Shown here: in pieces, positions 1-7,379 of the stretch | Position numbering within the stretch: position 1 is the first letter of the stretch | How the letters are laid out: each line of letters opens with the position of its first letter | From: Candidatus Wolfebacteria bacterium RIFOXYB1_FULL_54_12 | Lineage (GTDB): Bacteria > Patescibacteriota > Minisyncoccia > UBA6257 > UBA9933 | Direction: 5' to 3' | Assembly: GCA_001793895.1 (NCBI GenBank) | Contig: MGIT01000003.1 | Span: forward strand, 88,707 to 132,528 | Length of the DNA stretch: 43,822 nucleotides | Translations under genes and position numbers: made by a program | Notes under the pieces: model-generated | What the model was told of the DNA's origin: nothing | Seen by the model: the letters and a program-made list of their open reading frames with translations, nothing else | Database searches by the model: none

Positions 1-152
1 CGGATCCCCCGATGCATCGGCTTGAATATGATCGCGAACATGATGGCCACGAAGAACATGCCGGCATATGGACTCAACAAAACAAGCCCGACTACCGTCA
101 TCACGCCCAGTAAGATAAAAAAGAAATTGTGTTGTATTTTTTCCTTGGTCAT
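1..152 (-). CDS. AI-2E family transporter, N-terminal fragment (cut by window edge)
   Basis: Reading the minus strand from an ATG at 152 gives 50 codons that run off the left edge. The peptide starts MTKEKIQHNFFFILLG and continues with two hydrophobic stretches, ending in an IIFKPMHRG motif. A short polar start, a first membrane hairpin and then a (V/I)-F-(R/K)-P-x-H-R sequence are typical of the N-terminus of AI-2E/PerM (DUF20) transporters. Only this N-terminus is visible, so substrate and function cannot be judged. A TATAAT box lies at 177-182 on the minus strand, but no good -35 was found. Confidence 0.6.
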   Translation of the reverse strand, partial: MTKEKIQHNFFFILLGVMTVVGLVLLSPYAGMFFVAIMFAIIFKPMHRGI

Positions 153-225
153 AGATGGATCCGAGTATTTTACTTATTATACATGGAATTGGGCAAATGC
201 GATATGCGCATGTGCGATTGGAATG

Positions 226-277
226 GATTCCCGTCCCCGATCAGGTCGAGGACAGGCTCTCACCCGCGGGAATGACA
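226..277. repeat. Dispersed palindromic repeat, family A, copy 1
   Basis: An imperfect palindrome starting GATTCCCG and ending CGGGAATGACA, with an inner CCCCGATC...GTCGAGGACAGG segment. Near-identical copies lie at 27011-27062 (inside the EndoQ gene) and 32518-32569. The ends can pair as a hairpin. Reading through it gives spurious open frames. Confidence 0.85.
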
Positions 278-302
278 GGGGGGGGAATGGCAACGTGTCA
301 TC

Positions 303-331
303 TTGATATTATTCCCTCCCTATAGTATACT
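303..331 (+). promoter_or_regulatory. Promoter of tRNA-Gly(GCC)
   Basis: TTGATA (303-308), a 17-bp spacer and TATACT (326-331) closely match the sigma-70 consensus. The expected start lies a few bases before the mature tRNA 5' end at 344. Confidence 0.75.
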
Positions 332-343
332 CAGTTCTACTAA

Positions 344-415
344 GCGGTAGTAGTTCAGTGGTAGAACGCCTCCTTGCCAAGGAGGAGGTCGCCGGTTCGA
401 GTCCGGTCTACCGCT
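344..415 (+). tRNA. tRNA-Gly (anticodon GCC)
   Basis: A complete cloverleaf: 7-bp acceptor stem GCGGTAG/CTACCGC, D arm with GTTCAGTGGTAGAAC, anticodon stem CCTCC/GGAGG around loop TTGCCAA (GCC, glycine), and a T arm with TTCGAGT. The discriminator is T415. CCA is not encoded, so it must be added after transcription. A near-consensus promoter precedes it and a terminator hairpin follows. Confidence 0.97.
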
Positions 416-423
416 CAGAGAAG

Positions 424-447
424 AAAAATCGCCTCCGGCGATTTTTT
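424..447 (+). terminator. Rho-independent terminator after tRNA-Gly(GCC)
   Basis: AAAAATCGCC pairs with GGCGATTTTT across a 3-nt loop, followed by further T, just after the tRNA. The tail partly recurs at 488-498. Confidence 0.75.
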
Positions 448-457
448 GATTTTTATA

Positions 458-562
458 GATTCCGGCCTCCGCCGGAATGACAACTTAGGCGATTTTTTAA
501 TATATAGATTCCGGCCTCCGCCCGCCGGCTGGCGGAGTGGACAGGCTTAGGCCGGAATGACA
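458..562. repeat. Two adjacent palindromic repeats (GATTCCGG...CCGGAATGACA)
   Basis: The simple copy (458-482) is a short hairpin with arms ATTCCGGC/GCCGGAAT. The longer copy (507-562) has the same outer arms plus an inserted GCCCGCCGGCTGGCGG segment. Related elements recur across the window, so this looks like one mosaic repeat family. Confidence 0.75.
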
Positions 563-647
563 CCCGTTCATAGATTTTTATAAGGATTTGTGGTATTATA
601 GGTTTCTGAATAGGGACTGAAACTAAACAGGTTTTTATTCGTTCTAT

Positions 648-1199
648 ATGTTAGATGGCGAAGAAAAATCCATAATCGACCGCGCCATTGGGGGTGATAC
701 CTTGGCTTTTGGCCTACTGTACGATAGATACCACGATCAAATCTATCGTTTTGTCTATCTTAAGGTCAGCCATCGTGAGGAAGCCGAGGATATCACCCAC
801 CATGTTTTTTTAAGCGCTTGGCAACACATGGCAGACTACAAGCATAGGGGATTCCCTTTTTCGAGCCTGCTCTACCAAATTGCCCGCAATAAGGTCATTG
901 ACCATTACCGGACCAAAAAATCCACCATCGATATTGAGGGTCTTCATGAAGCGGATATTCCCCACCATGAGTCTTCCCTTGAAGATGCCGTGCATTTCCA
1001 GTTCCAGGTCGCTACCGTAAAAGACGCCATAAAACAGCTCAAGCAGGATTACCAAGACATTATCATTATGCGGTACATCGAGGAGCTCAGTCCTTCCGAA
1101 GTGGCCCGCATCCTTAAGAAACCCGAAACGACGGTTCGTGTGCTCCAGCACCGAGCCATCAAGCAACTTAAAGCAATTTTGAATAAAGACGCACAGTGA
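648..1199 (+). CDS. ECF-type sigma-70 family RNA polymerase sigma factor
   Basis: 183 aa. Residues about 18-85 fit sigma region 2 (LLYDRYHDQIYRFVYLKV, then AEDITHHVFLSAW and a -10-binding helix around YQIARNKVIDHYR). Residues about 125-178 fit region 4 with the helix-turn-helix LSPSEVARILKKPETTVRV. There is no region 3, as expected for the ECF group. It probably directs RNA polymerase to a small regulon. Its stop overlaps the GTG of the next gene (GTGA), so the two are translationally coupled. An extended -10 (TGGTATTAT, about 591-599) lies about 50 bp upstream. The stimulus cannot be read from the sequence. Confidence 0.9.
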   Translation: MLDGEEKSIIDRAIGGDTLAFGLLYDRYHDQIYRFVYLKVSHREEAEDITHHVFLSAWQHMADYKHRGFPFSSLLYQIARNKVIDHYRTKKSTIDIEGLHEADIPHHESSLEDAVHFQFQVATVKDAIKQLKQDYQDIIIMRYIEELSPSEVARILKKPETTVRVLQHRAIKQLKAILNKDAQ

Positions 1200-1747
1200 T
1201 CATGGAAACCGATATTTTCAAAACCTTACGGGAACTAAAACGCATTCATCCCGATTCCGACTACGCAAAGCATTCCCGAATGCTCATTTTGGCTTCCCCT
1301 CAGCAATCACCGGCGCATGCCGATACATTGCACGTGAGTACGTTTTTCCGCCTTTCGACCATTATCGGCCTGGGACTTATCGGGATATTCATGATCCTTG
1401 GCGGCACTACCTATATCAACGAAACGTATTCTCCACTCGCGCTTGAAGGGCTCAACCATCGCAGCCTGATCGCCGAAGCGGACGAGATCAACGATTCCAT
1501 CGAGGTTACCCTTGCAACCATCGACTATCTCGACACTTCCAACCAGACAACGCTGACCAAGATCGCAGAGATCAGCAAATCGGAATCCCCGGCCGTTTCG
1601 GCTGCAACCATGATGTTGGCAGCGCCCGCAAGCGAGCCATCCGCAACAACGACCGCTGACATAGACGCATTCCTGATCAAGAGCGATCCGTCGGAGATAT
1701 CAACAGAACGACAGATCGATGACATACTCGACGAAGTATCCCGTTAA
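1196..1747 (+). CDS. Single-pass membrane protein coupled to the ECF sigma factor (possible anti-sigma factor)
   Basis: 183 aa from GTG at 1196, which overlaps the sigma stop by 4 nt; the in-frame ATG at 1202 is an alternative start. Residues about 1-45 are polar and cytoplasmic-like. Residues about 50-72 form one transmembrane helix (LSTIIGLGLIGIFMILGG), and about 110 Ser/Thr/Ala-rich residues follow. Position and topology fit an anti-sigma factor that holds the sigma factor at the membrane. I see no zinc-binding anti-sigma motif, so the role is inferred from context only. Confidence 0.6.
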   Translation: MIMETDIFKTLRELKRIHPDSDYAKHSRMLILASPQQSPAHADTLHVSTFFRLSTIIGLGLIGIFMILGGTTYINETYSPLALEGLNHRSLIAEADEINDSIEVTLATIDYLDTSNQTTLTKIAEISKSESPAVSAATMMLAAPASEPSATTTADIDAFLIKSDPSEISTERQIDDILDEVSR

Positions 1748-1751
1748 CACC

Positions 1752-2591
1752 ATGAAACATTCACGCATATCATTACTCATTTCTTCTTTTGCCATCGCGA
1801 TATTTGGCGGTCTTTTTATGGCTGCTCCGAGCGTACAGGCCACGGAAATCACCACATCGCTCATCAATACCGCAATAGCAAAGGAAGAATCCCCTGAGGT
1901 TCTTACCGCAGAGCAGCGCAAGGCCATTCTCAAGGAAGTCATTTCCGCGTCCCAACATGAGATCGCAACCCTTACCGAGACCCTGAATGACCTTAAGCTC
2001 GACGATGCGTGGTCTTTGGCGCGCGATCATTTTGTCGCCACACTTGCAACGTCCAGCGAGTATTATACCGGCCTGGAAACCCGACTCGCCGAGGAAGATA
2101 TTTCTTTGGATGAAATCAAATCCATCGCCGCAGATCTAAAAGAGTGGAGGGAAACAACCTATACGCCGGCACTGAAAGAGACCGGCAATTTGATCCTTAT
2201 CATCCAGACCGAAACCGTACATGGCGTTGTGCAACTCCGCGCCACTAAGATCGGCAACGACATTAAAAAACTCGACAAACAGAAGCTCGTAAACACCGAT
2301 GTGCTCAAGAAATATCTCGCACAGGCAGAACATTCGCTGAAAAATGCGCAGATACTGACCGACAAGGCAAAGGATATCTATTTTACCGCCAGCGTTGTAC
2401 CGTTCCAGCCGAAGAAAGAAGGCTCCGCAGATAAACTTAATTCCATTGCCCCACAGGAGCAATCCCCTGCCGAAGAACTTGCCGAAATAGATTCACAAGA
2501 TCAAGTAAGAGACCTTGCAAAGGAATCCCTGAAAGAGATCAAAGCCGCGTACGAATTGTTCTTCAAGATGAACGATCGAATCAGGAAGTAA
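1752..2591 (+). CDS. Secreted, mostly helical protein of unknown function in the sigma-factor operon
   Basis: 279 aa from ATG 1752; an earlier in-frame ATG at 1719 would overlap the upstream gene and put polar residues before the signal. The N-terminus is a classic signal peptide: MKHSR, a hydrophobic core ISLLISSFAIAIFGGLFMA, then SVQA as a likely cleavage site. The mature part is rich in charged helical sequence with a coiled-coil tendency (for example ATLTETLNDLKLDDAW and a long Lys/Glu-rich middle). I do not recognise a catalytic motif. It starts 4 nt after the previous stop and ends before a bidirectional terminator, so it is the last gene of a three-gene sigma/membrane/secreted operon. 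It could be the target or the sensor of that system. Confidence 0.7.
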   Translation: MKHSRISLLISSFAIAIFGGLFMAAPSVQATEITTSLINTAIAKEESPEVLTAEQRKAILKEVISASQHEIATLTETLNDLKLDDAWSLARDHFVATLATSSEYYTGLETRLAEEDISLDEIKSIAADLKEWRETTYTPALKETGNLILIIQTETVHGVVQLRATKIGNDIKKLDKQKLVNTDVLKKYLAQAEHSLKNAQILTDKAKDIYFTASVVPFQPKKEGSADKLNSIAPQEQSPAEELAEIDSQDQVRDLAKESLKEIKAAYELFFKMNDRIRK

Positions 2592-2635
2592 ATCGGTAGC
2601 AGGTATAGAGTATACGGTATAGGGTATAAAAAAAT

Positions 2636-2658
2636 GCCGCTCAATCGAGCGGCTTTTT
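2636..2658. terminator. Bidirectional terminator between convergent genes
   Basis: GCCGCTC and GAGCGGC pair across AATC. An A-run on the left and a T-run on the right make it work on both strands: for the sigma operon (+) and the Nudix gene (-). Confidence 0.85.
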
Positions 2659-3157
2659 ATACTGCCATGGGTTTGAATTCGATGCGCTCCGCATTTCCTT
2701 CGTTGTCCCTAAACACGATTTCTCCCCGCAACCGTTCGCCTGCAAGTATGCGCGGAAACCATATTCTATCCTCGGGCCACATCTCATGATAGGGAATGTC
2801 CGCAACGGCAAATTGCGCAGGCAGCATCTCTTCCGTTTCCTGCGGTTCGCCACCCCATTCCCGTATCAAAAACACGTGAGCACGTTGATTCCACTCGGGC
2901 TTCAGCTTAAAAAAGAATTCGATGACCGCGACCGGCTCCAAATGATCGGCATTTACTGTAATCCCCCGCCCGTTCTCGCCATTTGTCTCCTCAAGCAATT
3001 CGCGTATTGCCGCAACTCTTATTGCCTCGCCTGATTCGACCTTTCCGCCGTAGCCGTTCCATCTATCCTTTCCGAAGCCTCTTTTTTTCTTTGCCAAATA
3101 GATGTTTCCATCCCTTACCAGTAGGCACAGCGTAACTTCCTTGTTTATTGTCGCCAT
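2657..3157 (-). CDS. Nudix hydrolase, MTH1/8-oxo-dGTP diphosphatase-like
   Basis: 166 aa. The Nudix box is intact at about residues 37-59: GGKVESGE, seven residues, then RELLEETNG, giving the metal-binding REXXEE core. The preceding RDGNIYLAKKKRGFGKDRWNGYGGK matches MTH1-type enzymes, which remove oxidised purine nucleotides from the pool. Substrate choice is inferred from family resemblance. The start is supported by an AGGAGGG Shine-Dalgarno 7 nt before the ATG, one of the few clear ones here. Its stop codon overlaps the arm of the shared terminator. Confidence 0.9.
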   Translation of the reverse strand: MATINKEVTLCLLVRDGNIYLAKKKRGFGKDRWNGYGGKVESGEAIRVAAIRELLEETNGENGRGITVNADHLEPVAVIEFFFKLKPEWNQRAHVFLIREWGGEPQETEEMLPAQFAVADIPYHEMWPEDRIWFPRILAGERLRGEIVFRDNEGNAERIEFKPMAV

Positions 3158-3200
3158 AGATAGACCCTCCTATTATTTACTCTATTCAGTATGCCATAAA

Positions 3201-3230
3201 CAAAAATACCCACGCAAGGGGGTATTTTTG
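3201..3230 (-). terminator. Hairpin terminator downstream of the HU gene
   Basis: CAAAAATACCC pairs with GGGTATTTTTG. On the minus strand the 3' arm supplies a T-run. It lies downstream of HU and just upstream of the Nudix start. Confidence 0.65.
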
Positions 3231-3249
3231 TTTGTCCTTTATGCTACGA

Positions 3250-3318
3250 GATCCCGGATCACTTCGACAAGCTCAGTGCAAGGCAAATCCGGGATGACCC
3301 GCAGATGCGGGTCATTTG
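3250..3318. repeat. Mosaic palindromic repeat plus short hairpin after HU
   Basis: GATCCCGGAT...ATCCGGGATGACC encloses a CTTCGACAAGCTCAG core related to the TTCGACTTCGCTCAG elements at 4140, 4237 and 20860. It is followed by GACCCGCAGATGCGGGTC, a short hairpin that reaches the end of the HU gene. Confidence 0.65.
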
Positions 3319-3587
3319 ACTGCGTCCTTGAAGGCTTTTGCGGCCTTGAACTTCGGGGCAATAGATGCCGCGATCTGGATCTTTTCACCAGTCTTCGGGT
3401 TCACACCCATGCGAGCGGCGCGCTTGGTGGCTTTGAAGCTTCCGAAACCGGAAACCGCAACTTCCTCTCCGCGTGCCAATGCCTTGGTGATGGTATCGAA
3501 TACCGCTTCTACGGCCATGGTTGCCTGCTTCTTTACTTCGATGCCGGCTGCTGCCTGTACTGCGTCGATCAATTCTACTTTGTTCAT
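3312..3587 (-). CDS. hup: HU-family DNA-binding protein
   Basis: 91 aa, the usual HU/IHF length. It begins MNKVELIDAVQ, has the conserved GFGSF turn at about 48-52, and then a beta-arm region with the signature RAARMGVNPKTGEKIQI. This small basic dimeric protein bends and compacts DNA. It is a single-gene unit with a strong promoter about 115-140 bp upstream, hence a leader of roughly 105 nt with no obvious Shine-Dalgarno, and a terminator downstream. Assignment to HU rather than IHF is the default for a lone copy. Confidence 0.95.
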   Translation of the reverse strand: MNKVELIDAVQAAAGIEVKKQATMAVEAVFDTITKALARGEEVAVSGFGSFKATKRAARMGVNPKTGEKIQIAASIAPKFKAAKAFKDAVK

Positions 3588-3699
3588 TGAGCAATGCGCA
3601 TGTCCCCAACCGATAACGGATCAACGAAATTCGTATCCCCGTACCCGTCGGTTAATGCTTTTTCCTACCTCGACCTTTGACTTATTTACTTATAGTCAA

Positions 3700-3727
3700 A
3701 TTATATAGTATTTATGCGGTGTAAACA
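3700..3727 (-). promoter_or_regulatory. Promoter of the HU gene
   Basis: On the minus strand TTTACA (3727-3722), 16 bp, TATAAT (3705-3700). It predicts a roughly 105-nt untranslated leader before the HU ATG at 3587. Confidence 0.65.
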
Positions 3728-3790
3728 ATAGTTTTAAGGGATATTGACCATAGTGGTACTTTAGTGGTGTATTAGAGTCCAAAGCGCAGA

Positions 3791-3831
3791 ATAAAAAACG
3801 ACTCGTCGAATGGTGACGAGTCGTTTTTTAT
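3791..3831. terminator. Strong bidirectional hairpin in the HU-rny intergenic region
   Basis: A perfect 17-bp stem (arms beginning ATAAAAAACGACTCGTC) around a 7-nt loop, with A- and T-rich ends, so it can terminate on either strand. No gene lies directly upstream on the plus strand, so what it terminates is unclear; it may insulate the HU promoter. Confidence 0.6.
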
Positions 3832-3841
3832 TTCCGTTATG

Positions 3842-4039
3842 GATTCCTCCGCCAGTGGGCGGACGGGAATGACACACTAAACGCATTGTCATCCCGTACT
3901 CCGATACGGGATCCAGAGTTTTCTGCAGTAGTGACACTTGAATATATAGACTTTGGATTCCCGTTTTCCTGCTTTCGCATAAAGCTACAGCAAGGCAATG
4001 CACGGGAATGACAAAGCCGACTCAAGGGGTCGGCTTTGT
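3842..4039. repeat. Cluster of mosaic palindromic repeats and hairpins
   Basis: The cluster holds GATTCC...GGAATGACA (3842-3873), a TCATCCCGTA...TACGGGAT arm pair (about 3889-3912), a longer GATTCCCG...CGGGAATGACA (about 3957-4013) and a perfect 11-bp hairpin ACAAAGCCGAC/GTCGGCTTTGT (4011-4039). With the next two entries this accounts for the gene-free 3.6-4.27 kb stretch; I see no gene in it. Confidence 0.6.
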
Positions 4040-4040
4040 T

Positions 4041-4110
4041 TGTCATTCCGGCCTCCGAGCCGGAATCTCGTGTGCCGAACATGAGATCCTGAAATAAATT
4101 CAGGATGACA
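4041..4110. repeat. Double-hairpin repeat element, copy 1
   Basis: About 70 bp: a TGTCATTCCGG...CCGGAATCTC hairpin, a short variable linker, then GATCCTGAA...TTCAGGATGACA. The same two-hairpin layout occurs at 7299-7366, 14409-14487, 33405-33473 and 35043-35112. The ends are complementary (TGTCATT and its reverse complement). Confidence 0.75.
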
Positions 4111-4120
4111 GGTCTATCTC

Positions 4121-4299
4121 GCATATTCTACTGCGCGCCCCCTTCGACTTCGCTCAGGGTTTCCTTCGTCCACATTCGATTACACTCATGACTTCGCCGT
4201 CATATGCGCGCATTAGCGCGCATATTCTACTGCTCTCCCTTCGACTTCGCTCAGGGCGTGCAGTAGTGTCCGCCTTATCGGGCGTACTCTACTGCACGC
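4121..4299 (-). repeat. Triplicated 3' end of the ribonuclease Y gene, interleaved with repeat elements
   Basis: Codons for RAVEYAR plus a stop occur three times on the minus strand: at the true rny end (4275-4298, TAA), around 4212-4235 (TAA) and around 4115-4138 (TAG). Two copies of the CCCTTCGACTTCGCTCAGGG element (4140-4159 and 4237-4256) lie between them. The arms GCGTGCAGTAG (4256-4266) and CTACTGCACGC (4289-4299) are also inverted repeats spanning the functional stop codon. Repeated insertion with duplication of the gene tail would produce this pattern. Confidence 0.7.
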
Positions 4300-5798
4300 A
4301 TCTCGCGGATGACTACTACTTTTATTTCGCCGGGGTATTTCAGCTCGGCTTCGATCTTGTTGGCGACATCATGCGCCAGCTGGAATGCGGCGAAATCGTC
4401 CATCTTTTCAGGGGTTACGAAAATGCGCAGCTCCCTGCCGGCAGAAATGGCATAGGCTTGCTTCACGCCGCCAAACTCGCCTGCGATCTTTTCAAGCTCC
4501 TCGAGACGCTTGATGTAATTGTCTATATTCTCGCGTCGGGCACCCGGTCGGGCCGCCGACAAAGCGTCGGTCGCCGCAACGACATATGCCTCGGGCGAAG
4601 CGAATGGATAATCCTCATGATGCGATTCCATCGCCTGGATCACCTTTTCACTGATATTATATTTCTTCAATATCTTTTGTCCAAGCTCCACATGACTTCC
4701 CGCGACCTCATGGTCTATCGCCTTGCCGATGTCGTGCAACAATGCCGCCTTGCGGGAAACATCCGCATTTATGCCGAGTTCCGATGCGATCATGCCCGCC
4801 AAATGCGCCGCTTCGATGGAGTGCACCAATGCGTTCTGCCCATAGCTCGTACGGAAGTGCAAGCGCCCCAACAGCTGGATCAATTCCTTCGGGAGGTCAT
4901 AAATACCAACCTCATGTGCCGCCTGTTCTCCTATCTCAAATGCACGCTTGGTCAGTTCGTTCTTTGACTCTTCCACCTTTTCTTCGATGCGCGCCGGCTG
5001 AATGCGGCCGTCCTTCAATAACTTTTCAAGCGTCAGCCCCGCGACCTCGCGGCGCATCGGGTCGAACGATGAAATAACAATATAATCGGGAGCCTCGTCG
5101 ATAATAAACTCCACGCCCGTCAGACGCTCAAGCGCTTTAATGTTGCGCCCTTCCCGACCAATGATCTTTCCTTTCAGGTCTTCGTTCGGCAGGTGAAAAA
5201 TGCTCGTGGTCACTTCTGCCACATGACTGCGACTATATCGCTGGATCGCGGTCGTTAAAATATCGAGGCTCTTTTTTTCCAGCTCTTCCACGCGCTCGTG
5301 CTCCAACTTTTGTACCATCTGCACGAGATCCTTTTGATACGCTTCCTGCGTGCGCTTAATGATGATCTCACGGGCTTGATCCGTCGTCAGTCCGGCACTT
5401 TTTTCCACCATCTCTTCCGCTTTGCGCTTCAGGCCTTCGATCGCATCTTCCTTTGCCTTTAGCTGCACAGCTTCTTCGTTGAGCCTATTTTCCTTCGTGC
5501 GGACATTGTGCAGGTCCCGCTCGAATGATTCTTCTTTCTTTACGAGCCGCTCTTCCATGCGGTCTATCTGATTTTTTCGCTCGCGCTCCTCGCGCTTCGC
5601 CTCCTCCACGAGTGCCGCGGCCCGCTCTTGGCCTTCGAGCACTATTTCCTTTGCCTTTACCTTTGCTTCATCGATCTGTCGCTCGATGATCTGCTCTATA
5701 TTATTTTTTTTCTTCAGCCCGATCGCCTGCCGAGCGTAGTAGCCTCCGACGGCCCCCGCGACAACCAAAACGATCCACAACAATGGATTTTGATACAT
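4275..5798 (-). CDS. rny: Ribonuclease Y
   Basis: 507 aa, close to the usual RNase Y length. In order: an N-terminal transmembrane anchor (residues about 6-22), a long charged coiled coil (about 30-190), a KH RNA-binding domain (about 200-260, with the IIGREGRNIKALE loop), and an HD phosphodiesterase domain (about 320-420, with HSIEAAHLAG and AALLHDIGKAIDHE carrying the catalytic His-Asp pair). It is a membrane-tethered endonuclease that starts mRNA decay. The gene stands alone behind its own promoter. Its 3' end is unusual because the last codons are repeated downstream (see 4121-4299). Confidence 0.97.
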   Translation of the reverse strand: MYQNPLLWIVLVVAGAVGGYYARQAIGLKKKNNIEQIIERQIDEAKVKAKEIVLEGQERAAALVEEAKREERERKNQIDRMEERLVKKEESFERDLHNVRTKENRLNEEAVQLKAKEDAIEGLKRKAEEMVEKSAGLTTDQAREIIIKRTQEAYQKDLVQMVQKLEHERVEELEKKSLDILTTAIQRYSRSHVAEVTTSIFHLPNEDLKGKIIGREGRNIKALERLTGVEFIIDEAPDYIVISSFDPMRREVAGLTLEKLLKDGRIQPARIEEKVEESKNELTKRAFEIGEQAAHEVGIYDLPKELIQLLGRLHFRTSYGQNALVHSIEAAHLAGMIASELGINADVSRKAALLHDIGKAIDHEVAGSHVELGQKILKKYNISEKVIQAMESHHEDYPFASPEAYVVAATDALSAARPGARRENIDNYIKRLEELEKIAGEFGGVKQAYAISAGRELRIFVTPEKMDDFAAFQLAHDVANKIEAELKYPGEIKVVVIREMRAVEYAR

Positions 5799-5875
5799 AA
5801 TAGTCTATTGTTCCCCAACTTCTTCCTTGACACCTCCCACGAATTCATCGGGAACAGGTTAAATTGCATACCTTA

Positions 5876-5903
5876 AGTATACCCATTTTACGGTAAAAGT
5901 AAA
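5876..5903 (-). promoter_or_regulatory. Promoter of rny
   Basis: TTTACT (5903-5898), 16 bp, TATACT (5881-5876) on the minus strand, about 78 bp before the rny ATG. Confidence 0.55.
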
Positions 5904-5943
5904 AACGGCATTTCCCGTGGACCATACACTGTTTACCTATACA

Positions 5944-7278
5944 CTATTCTCCTCTGATCACGAGCATCAAGTCCGCCACATTAAAACTTTTGTTCTTTAC
6001 CTGCATTAAATTCCCGTTCTTTTTAAAGAAATTGAGGGACGCATGCGATGCCAATGCCTCGCCCGCCGATTGTCCCGCCCGCTTTGCCGCCTTCGCCGTG
6101 TATCCGTCGGCTATCGCCCCTGCAGCGTCGGAATTGTCGTGCCCATCGCTTGCATATGATATTGCCACGATATCGGCAAGCCTTTCCGGCGTTGCCTCGC
6201 ATGCCGCAAGCACCCCCAGCGCGACTTCCTGATTTCTGCCCCCTTTGCCCGGTTTTTTGCCCGCAGGAACATCACTTAGCGTTACCGTTGTTTCGCCGCC
6301 TAATAAAACCGCCTCTCCTTTTTTGATCGTGCGCACGATCGGCACGAGCGCATGCTTTGCCTCGCCTTCGAATGTACATGTCTTTACCTTCGGCTTCAGC
6401 CCGAGCTTTTTCGCCATGTCAGCCATCGCCCGCACTGCATCACTATTGGACACGAACAATACATTTTTTGCATTTTTAAAATAGCGGTCTTCTTTGGGCG
6501 TTTCCTTTAGCGTGATGCCTTTTTTTGATACGCCATATTTTTTCAAGATCGCCGCTGCATCCGCTTTGGTCGTCGTGTCGAGTATCGTCGGGCCTGATGC
6601 GATCATTTCCATATCGTTTCCGATCACATCGGACGCCATCAAGGTCAACAACATTGCCGGATGGATCGCCTTCGCCAAATTACCCCCCTTAATATCTGAT
6701 ACATGCTTGCGTACCGTATTGAGTTCTATAATGTTTGCGCCCGCCTTGGTTAGCTCTTTAAATACGGTCGTCGATGCCTGCAGCTCGTCATCCGACGCGA
6801 CGGCCAACGCCGAGCCGCCTCCGCACATAAACACGATCACCAAATCATCCGTATTTAAATCGCGGACCATGCGCATGATCTTTTGCGTTGCCGCTACATT
6901 TTTCGGAGACGGAAGCGGATGGGTACCTACTAAACAGTTGACGGTTGACGGTTGACGGTTGACGGGGGGCTTCTCGACGTCGAGTGCGATGCCTTTGGTC
7001 AGGTGCTTGCCCAATACGCGCGCCACGGCAACGGATGCCAAAGCAGAGCCCTTGCCGATACCCACCAAAAATACCCGCTTATAGTCATTTAGACCTATAC
7101 GCACTTCTTCCGCTTTTTTATCAAAGACGCGCACCGTTAATACGCCCTTGGCCACCGTGATGCGGCTTTTGATGGCCGTTTGTATTTCGATGGCAGCGTA
7201 GCCTGCCTCAACGATCTGCAATGCCTTTTTGCGCAACGGGGTTTTTGCGAGTTGTTTTGTATTTGTGATATGGGACAT
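5944..7278 (-). CDS. Glycerate 2-kinase (DUF4147/MOFRL type)
   Basis: 444 aa. The N-terminal DUF4147 domain shows the family motifs: a glycine-rich VGIGKGSAL, a FMCGGGSALA loop, VRKHVSDIKGGNLAK, and SDVIGNDMEMIASGPT. The C-terminal MOFRL part contains LLGGETTVTL, GRNQEVALG and SDGHDNSDAAGA. Family members phosphorylate D-glycerate to 2-phosphoglycerate, feeding lower glycolysis. No other sugar-acid gene is nearby. Oddity: four tandem GTTGACG heptamers encode an extra PPVNRQPSTVN segment near residues 105-114, just before the GTHPLPSP motif. Confidence 0.93.
   Translation of the reverse strand: MSHITNTKQLAKTPLRKKALQIVEAGYAAIEIQTAIKSRITVAKGVLTVRVFDKKAEEVRIGLNDYKRVFLVGIGKGSALASVAVARVLGKHLTKGIALDVEKPPVNRQPSTVNCLVGTHPLPSPKNVAATQKIMRMVRDLNTDDLVIVFMCGGGSALAVASDDELQASTTVFKELTKAGANIIELNTVRKHVSDIKGGNLAKAIHPAMLLTLMASDVIGNDMEMIASGPTILDTTTKADAAAILKKYGVSKKGITLKETPKEDRYFKNAKNVLFVSNSDAVRAMADMAKKLGLKPKVKTCTFEGEAKHALVPIVRTIKKGEAVLLGGETTVTLSDVPAGKKPGKGGRNQEVALGVLAACEATPERLADIVAISYASDGHDNSDAAGAIADGYTAKAAKRAGQSAGEALASHASLNFFKKNGNLMQVKNKSFNVADLMLVIRGE
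6937..6964. repeat. Four tandem 7-bp repeats inside the glycerate kinase gene
   Basis: GTTGACG is repeated exactly four times in the coding region. Because 7 is not a multiple of 3, gain or loss of one unit would shift the frame; three units (21 bp) would keep it. Confidence 0.9.
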
Positions 7279-7298
7279 GGTTTTAATTGCATTCTCTT

Positions 7299-7366
7299 GT
7301 CATTCCGGACTTGATCCGGAATCTCATTTTATCCACATAAGATCCTGAATCAAGTTCAGGATGACA
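7299..7366. repeat. Double-hairpin repeat element, copy 2
   Basis: TGTCATTCCGG...CCGGAATCTC followed by GATCCTGAA...TTCAGGATGACA, matching the copy at 4041-4110. It fills the gap between the AEC transporter end and the glycerate kinase start. Confidence 0.8.
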
Positions 7367-7379
7367 ATGCAAAACAGTG

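Noticed and set aside
22-306. 94-codon open frame on the plus strand
   Set aside because: It is antisense to the AI-2E transporter start and then reads through a family A palindromic repeat, with no ribosome site or family resemblance.
3746-3777. Plus-strand promoter TTGACC...TATTAG upstream of the 3791 hairpin
   Set aside because: The spacing is 20 bp and nothing but a hairpin follows within 50 bp.
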